The notes beneath the pieces were generated by a model. The model was not told the origin of the DNA and did no database searches. It was given only the letters and a program-made list of their open reading frames with translations. DNA of 64,000 nt from Alligator mississippiensis (Eukaryota > Chordata > Crocodylia > Alligatoridae): NCBI RefSeq assembly GCF_030867095.1, contig NC_081827.1:212841310-212905309 (forward strand), given 5' to 3'. Of this stretch, positions 1 through 12,540 are shown piece by piece. The translations under genes were made by a program, and so were the position numbers. How positions within the stretch are numbered: position 1 is the first letter of the stretch; each line of letters starts with the position of its first letter.

Positions 1-3000
1 ACAAACTTGTGTTGCTTTCTAAATCCCATGATGCACATTACATTTATCTTGCAGCTAATTGGTTAATTGCACAATAAATTTAGACATGCTACACAATTTA
101 AATAATTACAGCATGGAAAAAAAAAGGCCAACCAGCCACAAAAGTATCAACCAGCTACAATGGTGTTGCTTGAAAAATGTAGAACACTTTAATAACTGTT
201 TCTATGAGACTTTAAGTTGAATGTGTGGTATGTCGCACATTGGGTCATGAATCTTTTCTAGGTCCTTTCAGCATCCTAAGGTGCAGTGCTCCCTCCGTCA
301 CCTCACACAGCCACCTATCTGCTGATGTTGACAATCAGAATGGAAAGTGGGGTTGACATCAGGACTGGTACAGCTCCAGTTCTAATGCCAAAAATAGATT
401 GTAGGAGGAGTGGCTCCCCCTACTGAGAACTTGGCAACCCCCAAGCCCAGTAGCCATTCTCCCTGCATGGACTAGAGGGCAAAGCATTTTTAAATGAGGG
501 TTCACCAGGGAGCCACAATAAACATGACGTTTTTAGACATCCCAAGGCATGGGGTACTAGGATGTTGGGGGGGGAGAGGTTGACCCATTCTGGGGTCCCA
601 GGACTTCTAAAAGCATGTAACTGGCAGCATTGCCTCTGCCTGAGAGTATGTGCAAGTCAAAGGACTGATGGTATAGCCAGTAGTGTTCTGAAAACTCTAA
701 GTAGGTTGTCACATTCCCACAAAACAAGTATTATCCCAACTTTTAGTATCTTTTGGTGCCTAGTATTCAGTATAGTATGTCTGGGAGAACATTAGTAATG
801 AAGCTTGAGAGCGTAAATTATCACTTTTTGTCCCAGAAATGCAAATCTGGTTCTGGAAACTTCATGCATCTAATGCATTTGGTGTATGTTCCTAATTAGT
901 TGATGTACATTTAAATATGCACCTCATCCATCTGTCACTAAACTACTATGGCCCTTTTCTGATTTAGTAGCAGAAAAAGAGAAATTAACTAAATTAAGAG
1001 AGAAATAAATTAAATCCAGAAGGACTGATTTTTTTTAATGAACTATGAAAAGAAGCAGGTCTTAACTCTTGAAATTAGTCATTTAGACTTCCTGCGTTTA
1101 CTGGAAGGTACTTGATTAGTATAAGAACTTACAGAAGTGGAATGGGAGTGTCGTTGTCAGTTGTCCATCAGAAAAGTCCATTGTAAGCTGTAGATATGGT
1201 ATTCTGTTACAGGTCACTTTAACCACAGTTAATAATGGTTGGCTTGTCCTGCAAAACACTCTTTCAAGCAACTCAGAGGTGTCAAAGGTCTGTTTGGCTA
1301 CTAATACTGGATTTGTTCAAGCTGCAGTGTGGAACATTATGTACTATGTCTTGTTCTATAGTCAGTTGTTAGGCACAATGTTCAGAAATACTAGTTAAGT
1401 TTGCCACAAGCACCTCTATTACACCAGCAAAAAGATGGGACTTTTATGGCATTGCTGGCCTCCTGCCCAGATGCTATTGACTGCACACACTATTTCATAG
1501 ATTTCATAGACATGCAATGGCTATGAATGAACTGCTGCATAATTAGCAGAGCTTTCAAGAATCACAAAGCTCTGAGTTCTCTCAGTATGCAAGTCATGCG
1601 TGATGCTGGATGCGGAATCGTGGATGTAACAGCAAAGTTTGCTGAAGGCTGCTGTACTTTATTTGGACTGAAACACAAGAATTAGAAACCTCCAAAGACT
1701 TAACAGGTGATTAGCAAAGTGAGTTTAAAATTCAAATACCTTTACTGCATGTTCTATGGCTGTTGATTTGAAGATTTTATCTTAAATAAGTTTTATTTTT
1801 TTATGTTCCTCAGCTGCCATACCTCTCCTCCCCACTTATCTCCCCGTCACCCAAAAATGTGAATATATGTTTATGAAAGTCACCTCATAAATCTGATCTG
1901 TCCTAGTTGTTCCCAAGTGACAGTACAGTGGATGCATTCAGTCCTCAGTAACACCCAAATAAATCCAGGCAATTTAAAGCCCCCAGGACCAGGGAGATCC
2001 AGGGGGTTAGGTGGTACAAGGCTGCATGGGTAATTGTTACCAATTTCCTTTAAAGAAAGGCCAAAGGTAGAAATGAAATCGCTGCACAATGTTCCCTACA
2101 GGGTAGCTTGCTTGCTTTTTAGTTAACTTTCCCTTGAGGGAGCTGGCCTGGTGTGTGCAAAGCTGTCTGGGAGCTAAAGGAGGCTGCAGTGTTTACTGCA
2201 AGCAGAGACCTTCCATTTTGAAGGTCTCAGATGGAAAAGGAGGATTGGCTTGGGGGAGTGGGGGAGGAGCAAGTGTGGACAAGTCCCCAAAAGATCTGCT
2301 CCATTCTTGAAAAATGTCTTGGGGACCCGTGTTGTTATGAAGTTGCTATGGGAATTGTTGCAACTTATGTTTTGTAGTTGTTTTTTACATGACCACGTCT
2401 GGGGTACATGCCACACACGGGGGCAGCAGCAACTTCCACTTGCTGTCATGCCACTGGTGCAGTTGTGTGGCTGTGGCAACAATTTACTTCTTTTCCTCAC
2501 TCCCTTCCCTCCTCTGCCTTCACCCCCTCAAGCTGGCACCTGAAGCAACTGCCTAGGTCTCCCTGCCCTAGGTAAAGTACTGGTTTTAGGTTTCTGATGG
2601 AGCTAAATACTTTTAAAGCATCATCCCTGTATTTTTAAAGCTTGTGGGTATTTGTCTTCCTCATTCCCTTTGTGGTGTTGGTGGCTGCCCCACAGCTGGT
2701 CACAATTTTTTAAACATTTTGTGATAAGCTGTAGTGTGAAACACTGACCTGCATGGAGCAGGCAGCATGAATAAAACTGGATATGAGGCTTGAGTGCTCA
2801 AGAGCATCAGGGATGGCTGTTGCCTGAGCAATTAATCATTTGATAAATTAAGTGCCGAAGTGCTGCCTTTTAAACAAATGCACTGCAATTAATCTAGTTT
2901 CAGTTTAATTAGAAATAAGCTTGAGATAATTGGAACTAAAACCTATTTAGGAATTTAACTTCAGAAGATCAGATGCTCTGTGTAAATGACTGGAACGTAC

Positions 3001-3583
3001 TGCAGAAGAAACACCCTGACACCCTTTAACAGGAGCAACTGAGCCAATGGATTGACTGAAAACTGAGTCTCAAATGTGAGAGACTAAAACTAGCAGATGC
3101 CTAGAAGAATCTCTATCAATTAAACTCAATGCGCGCACAGATGTGTTTCAGTGAGACCTAGCATTTGTGGAATGAACAGGCTGCACTCTCTCCTAAGAGC
3201 CATGTGGCAAGTATATCGACTGTCTTGAGGACTCCTGCAAAGGCGAGTGGGGTTGTGGAGGTCTGTTGTTTCCAGTCCTTGTTTTGTCATGTGCTCAGAC
3301 CTTTAAAATACAGACGTAACAAATAAAGGAGGTCTTTATTTGTGACAAATATCTAGAAACCATCACTTTACTACCTGAAAAAGGCTATGGAGCAAGGTGA
3401 CTGTCTCCAGAGAACATATTTGTTAAGATTTGTGAAGACTAAAGAGGCTTGTGAGGAGCTGCTGGTGAGTCTAACTAACTAACACTGAGGAAATTGGGTT
3501 TGTCTACACCAGGATTCCCCTGACAAGGCAGGCAAGTTGGAAGGAACAGTTTTTTAAATTGTTTGTATCTGAGCCTTTCTACT
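1..3583. other. Intergenic DNA, no gene recognised
   Basis: AT-rich, with only short chance reading frames. A 25-bp stretch near 1495-1520 (TTCATAGATTTCATAGACAT) resembles a CR1 3' tail, but no CR1 body is attached. 2250-2560 is GC-rich and may be a repeat I cannot name. Confidence 0.5.
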
Positions 3584-4380
3584 ATGCTGATTCTTAACTA
3601 GGGTGATGGGAGATCCTTTGAAGGGTATCTTGAGGTATGGGGAGGTAAGCAGATAAGCACAGACTCACGCATGTTCCTGCCTGCCCAATCCCCTACCCCC
3701 ACTGAGGGGCCCAGCCCCTCTGCAAGGAAATTAAGCACTGTAATATTTAATTTACTTGAATCCAAGATGAGGTGAATATCAGGCTCCAGCTCTGCCCTGA
3801 GGCACAAGCCAGAGCTACTGCTGCTACCTGGGGCCATGGAGTCAGCAGCAGTGTGGTCAATGTAGGTCAGGGGCCAGAGCTAGTATCCAGGATTAGGTGG
3901 CAGCCTGCGTGGGGGATCAGATGGAGGGATGGGCATCAGCGTGGGTCAGGGATTGTGTGGGGAGTCAGGCACAGGATAGGGCAAAAGTATTTGTTGGGGA
4001 GATGGGGCAGCAGCGCACACTGCTTCTGCATTCCTGACCTGTGCTGCACATGGGGTAGCAGTGGGAGTGGGGGATCAAGGGCAGCGAGGGATGCGGGGGG
4101 GGGGAGGAGGACAGGTAGCATGGGAGGAAAGGTATGGGGGTTCAAACTGCCTGCCCCCTGTGGTTGGGGACAAATTTAAGATAGTTCTCCAATAATTAGA
4201 TTTTATAACTGGAAAATTGCAAATTTTAAATTTTCCATTTATAGAATCCAAGAATTGGGAGTTGATCTTAAAGTGATCTTGGATTGGGTAAATAAACTGT
4301 GTAGTTTTTTTAATTGGGTGCCACTTGGTATAGGAAAGGTATGGGGTGGGGCCTCGAATCCAAAAAAGGTTTGAGAACTG
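3584..4380 (+). mobile_element. hAT-like non-autonomous element, copy 1, with internal insertion
   Basis: Same family as 34928-35213 and 56258-56491. Shared blocks are GGGTGATGGGAGATCCTTTG, AGATAAGCACA, TGCAAGGAAATTAAGCACTG and an end reading GGTTTGAGAACTG. About 500 bp of unrelated sequence (roughly 3760-4275) interrupts it, edged by the inverted words AATCCAAGAT and ATCTTGGATT, so a second element probably landed inside. Confidence 0.55.
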
Positions 4381-7300
4381 CTCCCAATAGGGACCTGACT
4401 GCGGCTGTTGTCACCTGCCCCTGGCTCTGAGAGGTGACTGCCAGCAAAGGATTTATCCCCCCTACCTTCCCAGTTGGGGAGAACGCTGCAAATCGCAGCA
4501 AACTTGGTGGCAGGCTCAGGACCTGAAGGACAGATACAGTTACATTTCCAAAACTCAGTTCCTGGTTGCAGTGGAAGGACTGACTAAGCAGTCAGTATTT
4601 CCCTCCTTGCTTTGAAAAGCTGAGGGTGGCTTAATCAGGGCAGATGAGACTTATAACATAACCCAATCAGGAAGGAGCTACAAGGAAGGCTGGTTTGTCA
4701 GAGAGAGGGAGAGAGACTGCACACACACAGGCAGATTGCAAAGGGATTTTGATACATATTCAATTCACCTCACAACAAATGGCTGCAGGTCTGTTCTTGT
4801 GTTTGTGTTGCTGTTTGCTGTGCGCCCTACTTGTTATTAGGGGGAGGGGGCTAGGGGGCTAGGTTTTGGGGGTTTTTTTGTCAAAAGTAATTTACGTGGC
4901 TTTCCTCTGACCTGTCTCAGAGATTACCAACAGTGTCTTACTCCCACAAAATACAACGTTCTCCCTCTGGGCCAAAGAGAAAACCCAGATCCAGGGTGCT
5001 TTGCAAGGGCAGAGGAAGGCTGGGGACCTGGGTTTCCTATTCTAGCACAATGGCTTATGCATCAAGTGGCATGGAGGGAAGGGGCAGGGAAGGGGTAAGT
5101 GTGTTGTCCTCAGGCGTCAGATGACATGTTTATCAAGCAGTTTCAAAGCCGTACTGAATCCTGTCACTACAGCTGGGACCAAGTATTTTCATAATCTGAC
5201 AAAGTAGGGGTATTAGCATTTCACTATGAATCATCTGGCTCCTGGCAGAGACTGGGAATTAAACTAGAAGGACTGCTCTGTGCTTCTAGAGCAATTTTTG
5301 TATTTCGGTAGTGCCACAGATCTGGTTGACTTGCCCCTGCCTGGACGCTTGCCTTGCCAGACTGCTGCTCTGGTCCCAATTCACTGTGGTTCTGTATCCC
5401 AGTCCACAGGGCATGGTTTGCTCTCCATCTCTGAGGTGCAGTTTCTGCACTACCACTGCTTTGAGGAGTTCAGGCACTGAATGATTCTCCAGTGTATTTG
5501 GTCTGAGAGAGATGTGATGGCTCTTATCAGCAAGGCAAGCTGCACATTCACAGGGATTCAGAAACTAGTAGTTCATAACTCTTTAATATTGACCAGCTCT
5601 CCTAATCTTCCCAGTGATATCACAGACAGAAGCTCACATTCTTACCAATGTGTGTGCCACCTGAGACTGTTTCTGGTGATTAACCTGGATCAGAGGGAAA
5701 CAGACTCTGAGCTCTCCTCAATCTTCACTAGACATGGCTGATTAGTGTAATCAGTGTGTGGATTAAAGGAAGTAGCTAGTTTTCTTTCTTGGGGTTTTCT
5801 TGCATATGTGATATTTGGAATTCAGATGCCCCCAAATTAGCCTGATAATAGACTACACCCACTTGAAAGAACAAACCAGTGCTTTATCAGTCATCAAGAC
5901 CATGTGGAAGCCATTAGAAGCAATGTATATACTGTATAACTATTTTGCCAGTACGAATACAGAACACAGGAAGCCAGGTAAAGAAATGGAGGGGAAAAAA
6001 AAGAATACTTGCTTCCAGTTTTCAGCTTTATTTTATAATGGGGTCTGAAAATATCACTAGTATGTGGCTGGGAAGTTTTGAGTGTGAAATAGGAACATTG
6101 CAAAGTTGTGTTGATGTAGCTGTGCTGAGTAGGGGTGTCAAAAAGACCACATCCTCCGTGCTAACGCTAGCTATGCATTGGCTGCACTCTTACACATGCT
6201 CTGAAGCAAGGTTTGGGAATATCTTTTATTGGACCAGCTAGCTAGCATATTGTAGCCTGAACTAACATGGCTACACACAATACTATAATCCTATTATATC
6301 TGGTCTGGGCTGTTATACCTGCTGCCAACATATGCCACATTTCTACTAGAAGGCTCTGCTCTATGCCAATGTAACTGGAATGGGTGCAGTTCCCTAATGT
6401 AAACAGGCCCCAAGTGGCACATTCAGTACTTGATATGCATCCTATACGGAGTATTTTGTGTGTGCCAAGAACATCTTATTACCAATCCAAGAGTATGCTA
6501 AAATACTGTATACAGACATCTAGGAAGAATTGGTACTGCTATCTGTCAGAAGGCAATGGATGTTCTTCTTTTCCCTTTTCCCTTTAATGCCCCTGTTCCA
6601 CAGTAATTACTGCTACTCCATTTATACTGAATGAAACTACTGTACACCTTAAAAATACACACACAGTAAGCTTTGCCATCCTTGCTAGTTAATTTAAACA
6701 AAATAATCCTGCTGCGCTAAGACACTATCCCAAAATAGGAAGTACAGTTGCTTTCACAGGTTTGAATAGATTAGGGAATATGAACTTTTCAGCAATAGAA
6801 TGATATTTAATTGGCATTTTAATAGGACAGATACCTTAACATGCTTCACAGTGGGAGGCCGGCTCGGGTGCACTGATGGCCCCTCTACAGGGAAAGGGAA
6901 AAGTGACAAAGGGATAAGAGGGGGTTCTTAAAGCATTGGCCATGGGCAACAAGCTGCCTGGCTTTCCTGATGTGATGTACACTGTGCAAGGAAGAACCTG
7001 GGCTGGGCCAGGCTGCAATTGCTCTGGAAACATGTTGCCACAGAGATGGGGCAAAACCTTGAGGTAACTCCTTGCTTTAGCCTAAAAAGGGGTGGGCAAG
7101 CAGCACCAGCCCTCAGTGCTGATTTAGAGCGGGTGCCAGCATGGCACCATCCTCCACAGAACCCACAAGACAGCAGTTGCAGCCTGTGCTCTCTGGCACT
7201 TGGCACCTTCCCAGCTCCTGCCCAGAGGGCCAAAAATGCTGGTTGCACCTCTGACCTCTTGAGGCAGGGGAATGCCCAGTGCAATGAAGCATATGACAAT

Positions 7301-7433
7301 TTGGTAACCCCCAAGCGACCTGTGATCTGAAGCAACTGTCCCTTCCTGTTGGCCTACATCCTGGGCAAGGCTTGAAATTCCTAATACAAAGAGCTTTACC
7401 CAGTGATCAAGCCTTCTCTAGGCCCTGTACCAA
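4381..7433. other. Intergenic DNA, no gene recognised
   Basis: Mostly unique-looking AT-rich sequence. 6195-6285 (TCTTTTATTGGACCAGC ... CCTGAACTAACATGGCTACA) matches a repeat common in reptile genomes as I remember it; its class is uncertain. 7050-7330 is GC-richer, without a recognisable product. Confidence 0.45.
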
Positions 7434-7917
7434 TGTGTGGGGGGGCTTACCAGCCAGGCTCAGGGGCTGCAGCCAACTGTAGGCAGGCAGAGAGTGCTTA
7501 CAAGTCTGCCTCCCAGGACTGGCTGCAGATGATGAAGATAATTAGCTGGCCCGGAGTTAAAAGGCTCCCAGGGTCCTGAGAGAGGGAGAAGGCTAGCTGA
7601 GAAGGGGTGCAGGTGGGTGAGCTCCCAGACAAGCCCCAAGCACTATGCCAGCGTTGCCTCTCCTAGGGCTTGCAGCAAGGCTGAAAGTTGAGAGACCCTG
7701 AGTTTGCTGGAATGAAACTGACAGTGAAGGGTGCGGGGCTGGCAGGCACAACACCGAGCTCGGGCACTCTCCAGCCCTGGGAAAAGACTACAGGGTACTT
7801 CCTGGGTCACTCCACTTGAGAACCCTTATTGTTTGTGTTAATCCCTGTAGGGAGCAAGTTTACCCCAGGGAAAAACAAAGACTTTGAACAAGCTATCCCC
7901 AACCTGCTACAGGGGCC
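7434..7917. mobile_element. Possible solo LTR-like repeat (uncertain)
   Basis: A roughly 480-bp block that starts TGTGTGG, ends CTGCTACA, and contains a TTAAAAGG box followed by purine-rich sequence, all reminiscent of a retroviral or Gypsy LTR. No coding part accompanies it and no convincing target duplication is visible. It abuts the old CR1. If real it is an old, inert fossil. Confidence 0.22.
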
Positions 7918-8735
7918 ATAGTATCATAGAAAATTAACATTGGGAGAGATCTTAGGAGGTCATCTAGTCCAGCCCCCTACTCAAACCAGGATCATCCCCA
8001 GCCAGATCATCCTAGCCAAGGCAAGGCTTTGTCTAGCTGGGTCTTAAAAATCTCCAAGGATGAAGAATCCACAACCCCCCTGGGTAGTCTGGTCCGGTGC
8101 TTTACACCCTCCTAATGAGAAAATTCTTCCTAATATCTAACTTAAACTTTCCTTGCTGCAACTTGAGACCACTGTTTCTTGTTCTGCCATCTGCCACCTC
8201 TGAGAACAGTCCAGCTCCATTCTCTTTGGAACCCTCTTCAGGTAGTCAAAGGGTGCTATTAAATCCCCTCTCAGTCTTCTCTTCTCTGGACTAAGTAAGT
8301 CCAGTTCCCTCAGCTTTTCCTCAGGAGTCATGTGCCTCAGCCCCTAACCATTTTTGTTGCCCTCTGCTGGACTCTCCATTTGTCTACATTCTTTCTGTAG
8401 TGTAGGTCCCCAAAACTAGACAAACAAATCCAGATGTGGCCTCCCCAGTGTGAAATAGAAATCACTTCCCTTAATCTGCTGGCAACACTCCTACTAATGC
8501 AGCCTGGTATGCCGTTAGCCTTCTTCCTAACATGGGCACACCATTGGTTCATATTTAGTTTATTGTCCACTGTACCCCCCCCCCCCCGAGTTCTTTTTTG
8601 CAGAACCGCTGCTTAGCCAGTCAGCCCCCCAGCCTGTACAGGTGCAAGGGATTGTTCCATTCCAAGTGCAGTACTTTGCACTTGTTCTTATTTACCCTCA
8701 TGAGATTTTTTTTTTATGGTCCAGTCCTCCAATTT
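7918..8735 (-). mobile_element. Old CR1 LINE, 3' part (split by younger CR1)
   Basis: Reads as the reverse complement of a CR1 3' end: ATCATAGAAAATTAACATTGG tail region, GGAGGTCATCTAGTCC-type block, then the ORF2 C-terminal region (plus strand TTGCCCTCTGCTGGACTC). It is interrupted at 8735 after CCAGTCCTCCAATTT and resumes at 12541. It contains a poly-C run at 8577-8587. Confidence 0.85.
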
Positions 8736-8824
8736 CATAGATTTCATAGACATTAGGGCTGGAAGGGACCTCGGAAGACCACTGAGTCCAGCCCCCCGCC
8801 CAAAGGGCAGGAAGTCAGCCAGGG

Positions 8825-10409
8825 TCATAGGATCCCAGCCAGATAAGCATCCAAATTACTCCTGAAGGTGTTCAATGTAGGTGCTTGAACCACCTCTGAT
8901 GGCAGGCTATTCCAGACTTTGGGGGCTTGGACAGTAAAGAGATTCTTCCTTATGTCCAGCCTGAAACGGTCTTGTAGTAGTTTATAATTGTTTGACCTCC
9001 TTATCCCTTGGGGTGCTCTGGTGAACAAAAGTTCCCCCAGATACTGATGGTCACCCCTGATAAACTTATAGGTGGCCACCAGATCGCTTCTGAGCCTGTG
9101 CTTTTCCAGGCTAAAGAGCCTCATAGATCTCAGCCTGTCATCGTAAGGTCTGTTTTCCTGACCTCTGATCATGCATGTGGCTCTTCTCTGGACTCTCTCA
9201 AGCTTCTCCACATCCTTTTTGAATTGTGGGGCCCAAAACTGGACGCAGTACTCCAGCTGCGGCCTCACCAAAGCCGAGTACAAGGGGAGAACAACGTCCT
9301 GGGATTTGCCTGAGAAGCACCTATGGATGCAAGCCAGTGTTTTGGTTGCTTTACTAGCCACAGCATCGCACTGCAGGCTCATGTTCATCTTGTGGTCAAT
9401 GATGACCCCCCCAAGTCTCTTTCTTCCATAGTATTAGCCAGTGTAGCACTGCTGAGCCTATAAGGATGCTGCAGGTTTTTCCTCCCAAGGTGGAGAACCT
9501 TGCATTTTTCAGTGTTAAACACCATCAGGTTCTCGTCCGCCCACTTGCTGAGCCTGTCCAGGTCAGCCTGGATCACCCTCCTGTCTTCAGGTGTGGATGC
9601 TTTGCCCCAAAGTTAGGTGTCACAGGTGAACTTGGCCAGTCCGTTTCTGATTCCAATGTCCACATCATTAATGAAGATGATGAACAATATGGGTCCAAGG
9701 ACAACCTTGGCGGACCCCACTGGTCACAGAGCACCATGATGATTGACTTCCATCAATTACCACCCTCTGGGTCCGACCATGGAGCTAGTTTTCCAGCCAG
9801 CAGATTGTGGTGGACCCAAGACCACAATTGGCCAGTTCTGCCAAGAGGTGATCATGGGATACCAGATCAAAGACTTTTTTGAAGTCAAGGTATATGACAT
9901 CAATCTCTTCTCCCTTGTCCAGGTAATAGGTCACCTGGTCATAAAAGGAAATGAGGTTGGTTAAGCAAGACCTACCTGCAACAAACCCGTGCTGGCTATC
10001 CCTCAGTATGTTGGTGTCGGCCAGTCCATTAAGGATGGCCTCTTTAATAAACTTTTCTAAGATCTTCCCTGGGATAGAAGTCAGGCTGATGGGCCTATAG
10101 TTTCCTCCCTTTCTTGAAGATAGGCACCACATTGGCCTTCTTCCAGTCTTTGGGCACTACACCAGAGCACCAGGAGTTCTCAAAGATCCATGCCAGAGGC
10201 TGGGCTATGGTGCTCGCCAGCCCCTTGAGTACCCTGGGGTGTAGATTGTCAGGGCCAGCTGACTTGAAGGTATCCAGCCTCTCAAGGTGTTCCTTCACGA
10301 GGTCTACATTGATGGAGGGCAAGGGATCTCCCTCACCCCGGACCTCTCTGTCCCGTAGCAGGCATTGGCGTCCCATGGGACTGATGAAAGACCGACGCAA
10401 AGTACCCAT
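8825..10409 (-). pseudogene. CR1 ORF2 reverse transcriptase and C-terminal region, decayed
   Basis: Four frame pieces in RT order: fingers ([26 protein letters not shown]), [17 protein letters not shown], palm A (VIYLDFKKVFDLVSHD), then thumb (QADLDRLSKWADEN) and a well-kept C-terminal block (ALVRPQLEYCVQFWAP, RLRSMRLFSLEKHRL, VWNSLPSEVVQAP). The catalytic box reads FTCDT instead of F(A/T)DDT and is followed by a stop. The piece at 9388-8825 is an open 187 codons. Confidence 0.88.
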
Positions 10410-10453
10410 TTAATAGGTTGGCTTTTTCCTGGGCGTCAGTTGTCCCATCTGGT

Positions 10454-11599
10454 TCAGCAGGGGTCTAATGTTGCTATGCTTTTCCTCCGGCTCCTCATAT
10501 ATCTGAAAAAGAACTTCTTATTGTCCTTGATGCTCAAAGCTAGTTGGAGTTCAGTTGCAGCCTTGGCTTTCCTGGTTTGCTCCCTGCAGGACCGGACCAG
10601 TGCAGAATATTCCTCCTTGGAGGTGAATCCCATCCTCCATCCTTTGTAGGCCTTTCTTTTTAGCCTCAGGAGGTCTGCTAGGTCCCTGGAGAGCCAGGGG
10701 GGCTGCTGTGCCCTCTTGCTGCCTTTCCTCTGAGATGGAATAGAATTAGTTTGTGCATTGAGGATTGCTCCCTTGAGGAGCAGCCACTCTTCCTGGACTC
10801 CCCTCCCCCTGGGGTCATGGTCCCTTAGGGCCTCACTGACAAGCCTCCTGAGCTTGTCAAAGTTGGCTTTCCTGAAGTCAAGGACTTCAGTGTTGCTGAC
10901 TGACTTGCCAACTTTACGGTGGATGGCGAAGGTGATCAACTCGTGGTCGCTGTCACCCAGCTTCCCATCAATCACTAAGTCTCTGATTAGGTCCTCCCCA
11001 GTAGCTAGTACCAGGTCAAGCAGCGATTTACCTCTCGTTGGCCCATAGACTTCTTGAGTCAGGTAGAGGTCATCCACGCACGATAGGAAGCTTTGTGACT
11101 GCTCAGATTTTGCTGAGTGATCCTCCCACAAGATGTCTGAGTAATTGAAGTCACCCATGACAACCATGGTCCTGGAGCATGCAGCCTCAGCCAGTTCCCA
11201 GGTGAACTCCTGGTCAAGCTCTTGACTTTGGGTGGGAGGTCTGTAGTAGACTCCCACCGTTGTGTCCCCTGTGCCGTGTTCCCCATGGATTTTAACCCAG
11301 AGGGTCTCCATTTGTCCACCCTGGTCGCCAACATCACCTTGCAGGGACGCGTAGCTTTCCTTAACATAGAGAGCTACACCCCCGCCCCTTTTATATATTT
11401 GATCTCTCCTGTGCAAGGTATAGCCATCTATACCCATGGTCCAGTCATGGGTGGAGTCCCACCAGGTCTCTGTTATCCCTATGATGTTGTAATTATTTGC
11501 GTTAAGCAGGAGGACGAGTTCCTCCTGCTTATTTCCCAAGCTCCTGGCATTTGTGTACAGGCAGGTAAGTGTCCCCTTGGGGGCTCTTGCCTTGCCCAC
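10454..11599 (-). pseudogene. CR1 ORF2 N-terminal part: APE-type endonuclease
   Basis: 381-codon open frame starting MGKARAPKGTLTCLYTNARS. Endonuclease landmarks are all visible: YTNARSL (Asn), ITETWW (Glu), GGGVALYVKES, VVMGDFN (Asp/Asn) and GDSDHELI (Asp-His). It continues into the linker before the RT. A stop ends this frame and the RT goes on in another, so ORF2 as a whole is broken. The function would be target-DNA nicking for target-primed reverse transcription. Confidence 0.9.
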
Positions 11600-11719
11600 A
11601 AATTGTACCAGGGCTGGGGCAGGGGTGGGCTCCCTTAAGTGCCTTGGCCTGCTGGCTTTTTTTGCAAGGGTTGCTCAGTGGGCCAGCAGTGGCGGTAGTC
11701 CCCCCGTCCTCCAGCGGGC

Positions 11720-12540
11720 TTAGTTTAAAGCCCGGTGGAGCAGGTCAGCCAGTCTGGCTGAGAAGAGCCTCCTCCCCAGGGGAGAGAGGTGGAGGCCATC
11801 TCTTCCCAGCAGCTCTCTGCCTCTCTTGCCAAAGAGCGGGCTGTGGTCATGGAAGTCAAAGCCTTCCCGATGACACCAGCGCCGCAGTCTTTGGTTAACT
11901 ACCTGGATCCTCCTCTCCCTCCTCAGCCCATACCCCGAGACTGGGAGGATCGAAGAGAACACCACCTGTGCCCCCAGACTCTTTAGCCCTGCTCCCAAAT
12001 CCCTGTAGCACCTCATGACCCGGCTGCGAGCGCTCTGAGCCATGTCATTGGTGCCCACGTGAATAAGAAGCATGGGATATTGGTCTGTGGGCTGGAGGAG
12101 CTTAGGGATCTTCTCCGCAATGTCTCAGATGTGGGCCCCCAGGAAGCAGCAGACTTCCCGGGCTAAGGGGTCGGGGCGGCAGATTATCCCCTTAGTCCCC
12201 CTCAGGAGGGAGTCTCCCACAACAAGCACTTTATGTTTTGTCTTGGAGAGAGTGGGGGCGGTAGCTGCAATTAGGCCTGTGTTGCCTGCAGGAGCTGGCA
12301 ACTCAGCAGGCTCTGCTGGGGCTGCAAGAGGTTCATACCTGTTGCTGAGCTCCAGCGGGGCAGGGACCTTGGTGCGGCGGGCCTTAGGGCCCTCAACCAC
12401 CTTTGTCCATCCCCCTGACTGGACAGAATGGGAGGTCCCGGAGTCCTCCCTTGTCCTGGAGGGAGACCGTGGTCTACCCTCCGGCTCCTGGGGGAGAAGG
12501 GCCTGGCAGTAGGAGTCAATCTCCTGCTCACAGTTCCTGA
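11720..12540 (-). pseudogene. CR1 ORF1 with SGNH/GDSL esterase domain
   Basis: Minus-strand frame starting mid-protein at RNCEQEIDSYCQALLPQ. It has the esterase block I motif VLVVGDSLLRGTKG, block III HVGTNDMA, and block V DGLHLSPLG, so Ser, Gly-Asn-Asp and Asp-His signatures are all present. One in-frame TGA at 12127-12125 divides it; the same frame is otherwise open to the stop at 11722-11720. The N-terminus is missing because the element is 5'-truncated. The esterase ORF1 is typical of the CR1 clade. Confidence 0.85.

Larger units (their letters stand above)
8736..12540 (-). mobile_element. Younger CR1 LINE, nearly full length
   Basis: About 3.8 kb on the minus strand, from within ORF1 (12540) to the 3' tail (plus strand CATAGATTTCATAGAC at 8736). 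It carries ORF1 esterase, APE endonuclease, reverse transcriptase and C-terminal region in the usual order. Full CR1 elements are about 4.5 kb, so it is 5'-truncated inside ORF1. It sits inside an older CR1, which fixes the relative ages. ORF2 has at least three frame changes; ORF1 has one stop. Confidence 0.92.

Noticed and set aside
1490-1525. CR1 insertion
   Set aside because: Only a tail-like TTCATAGATTTCATAGAC word; no CR1 body on either side.
7434-7917. Retroviral LTR as a firm call
   Set aside because: Only TG..CA ends and a TATA-like box support it; no duplication, partner LTR or internal region. Kept as a low-confidence entry only.
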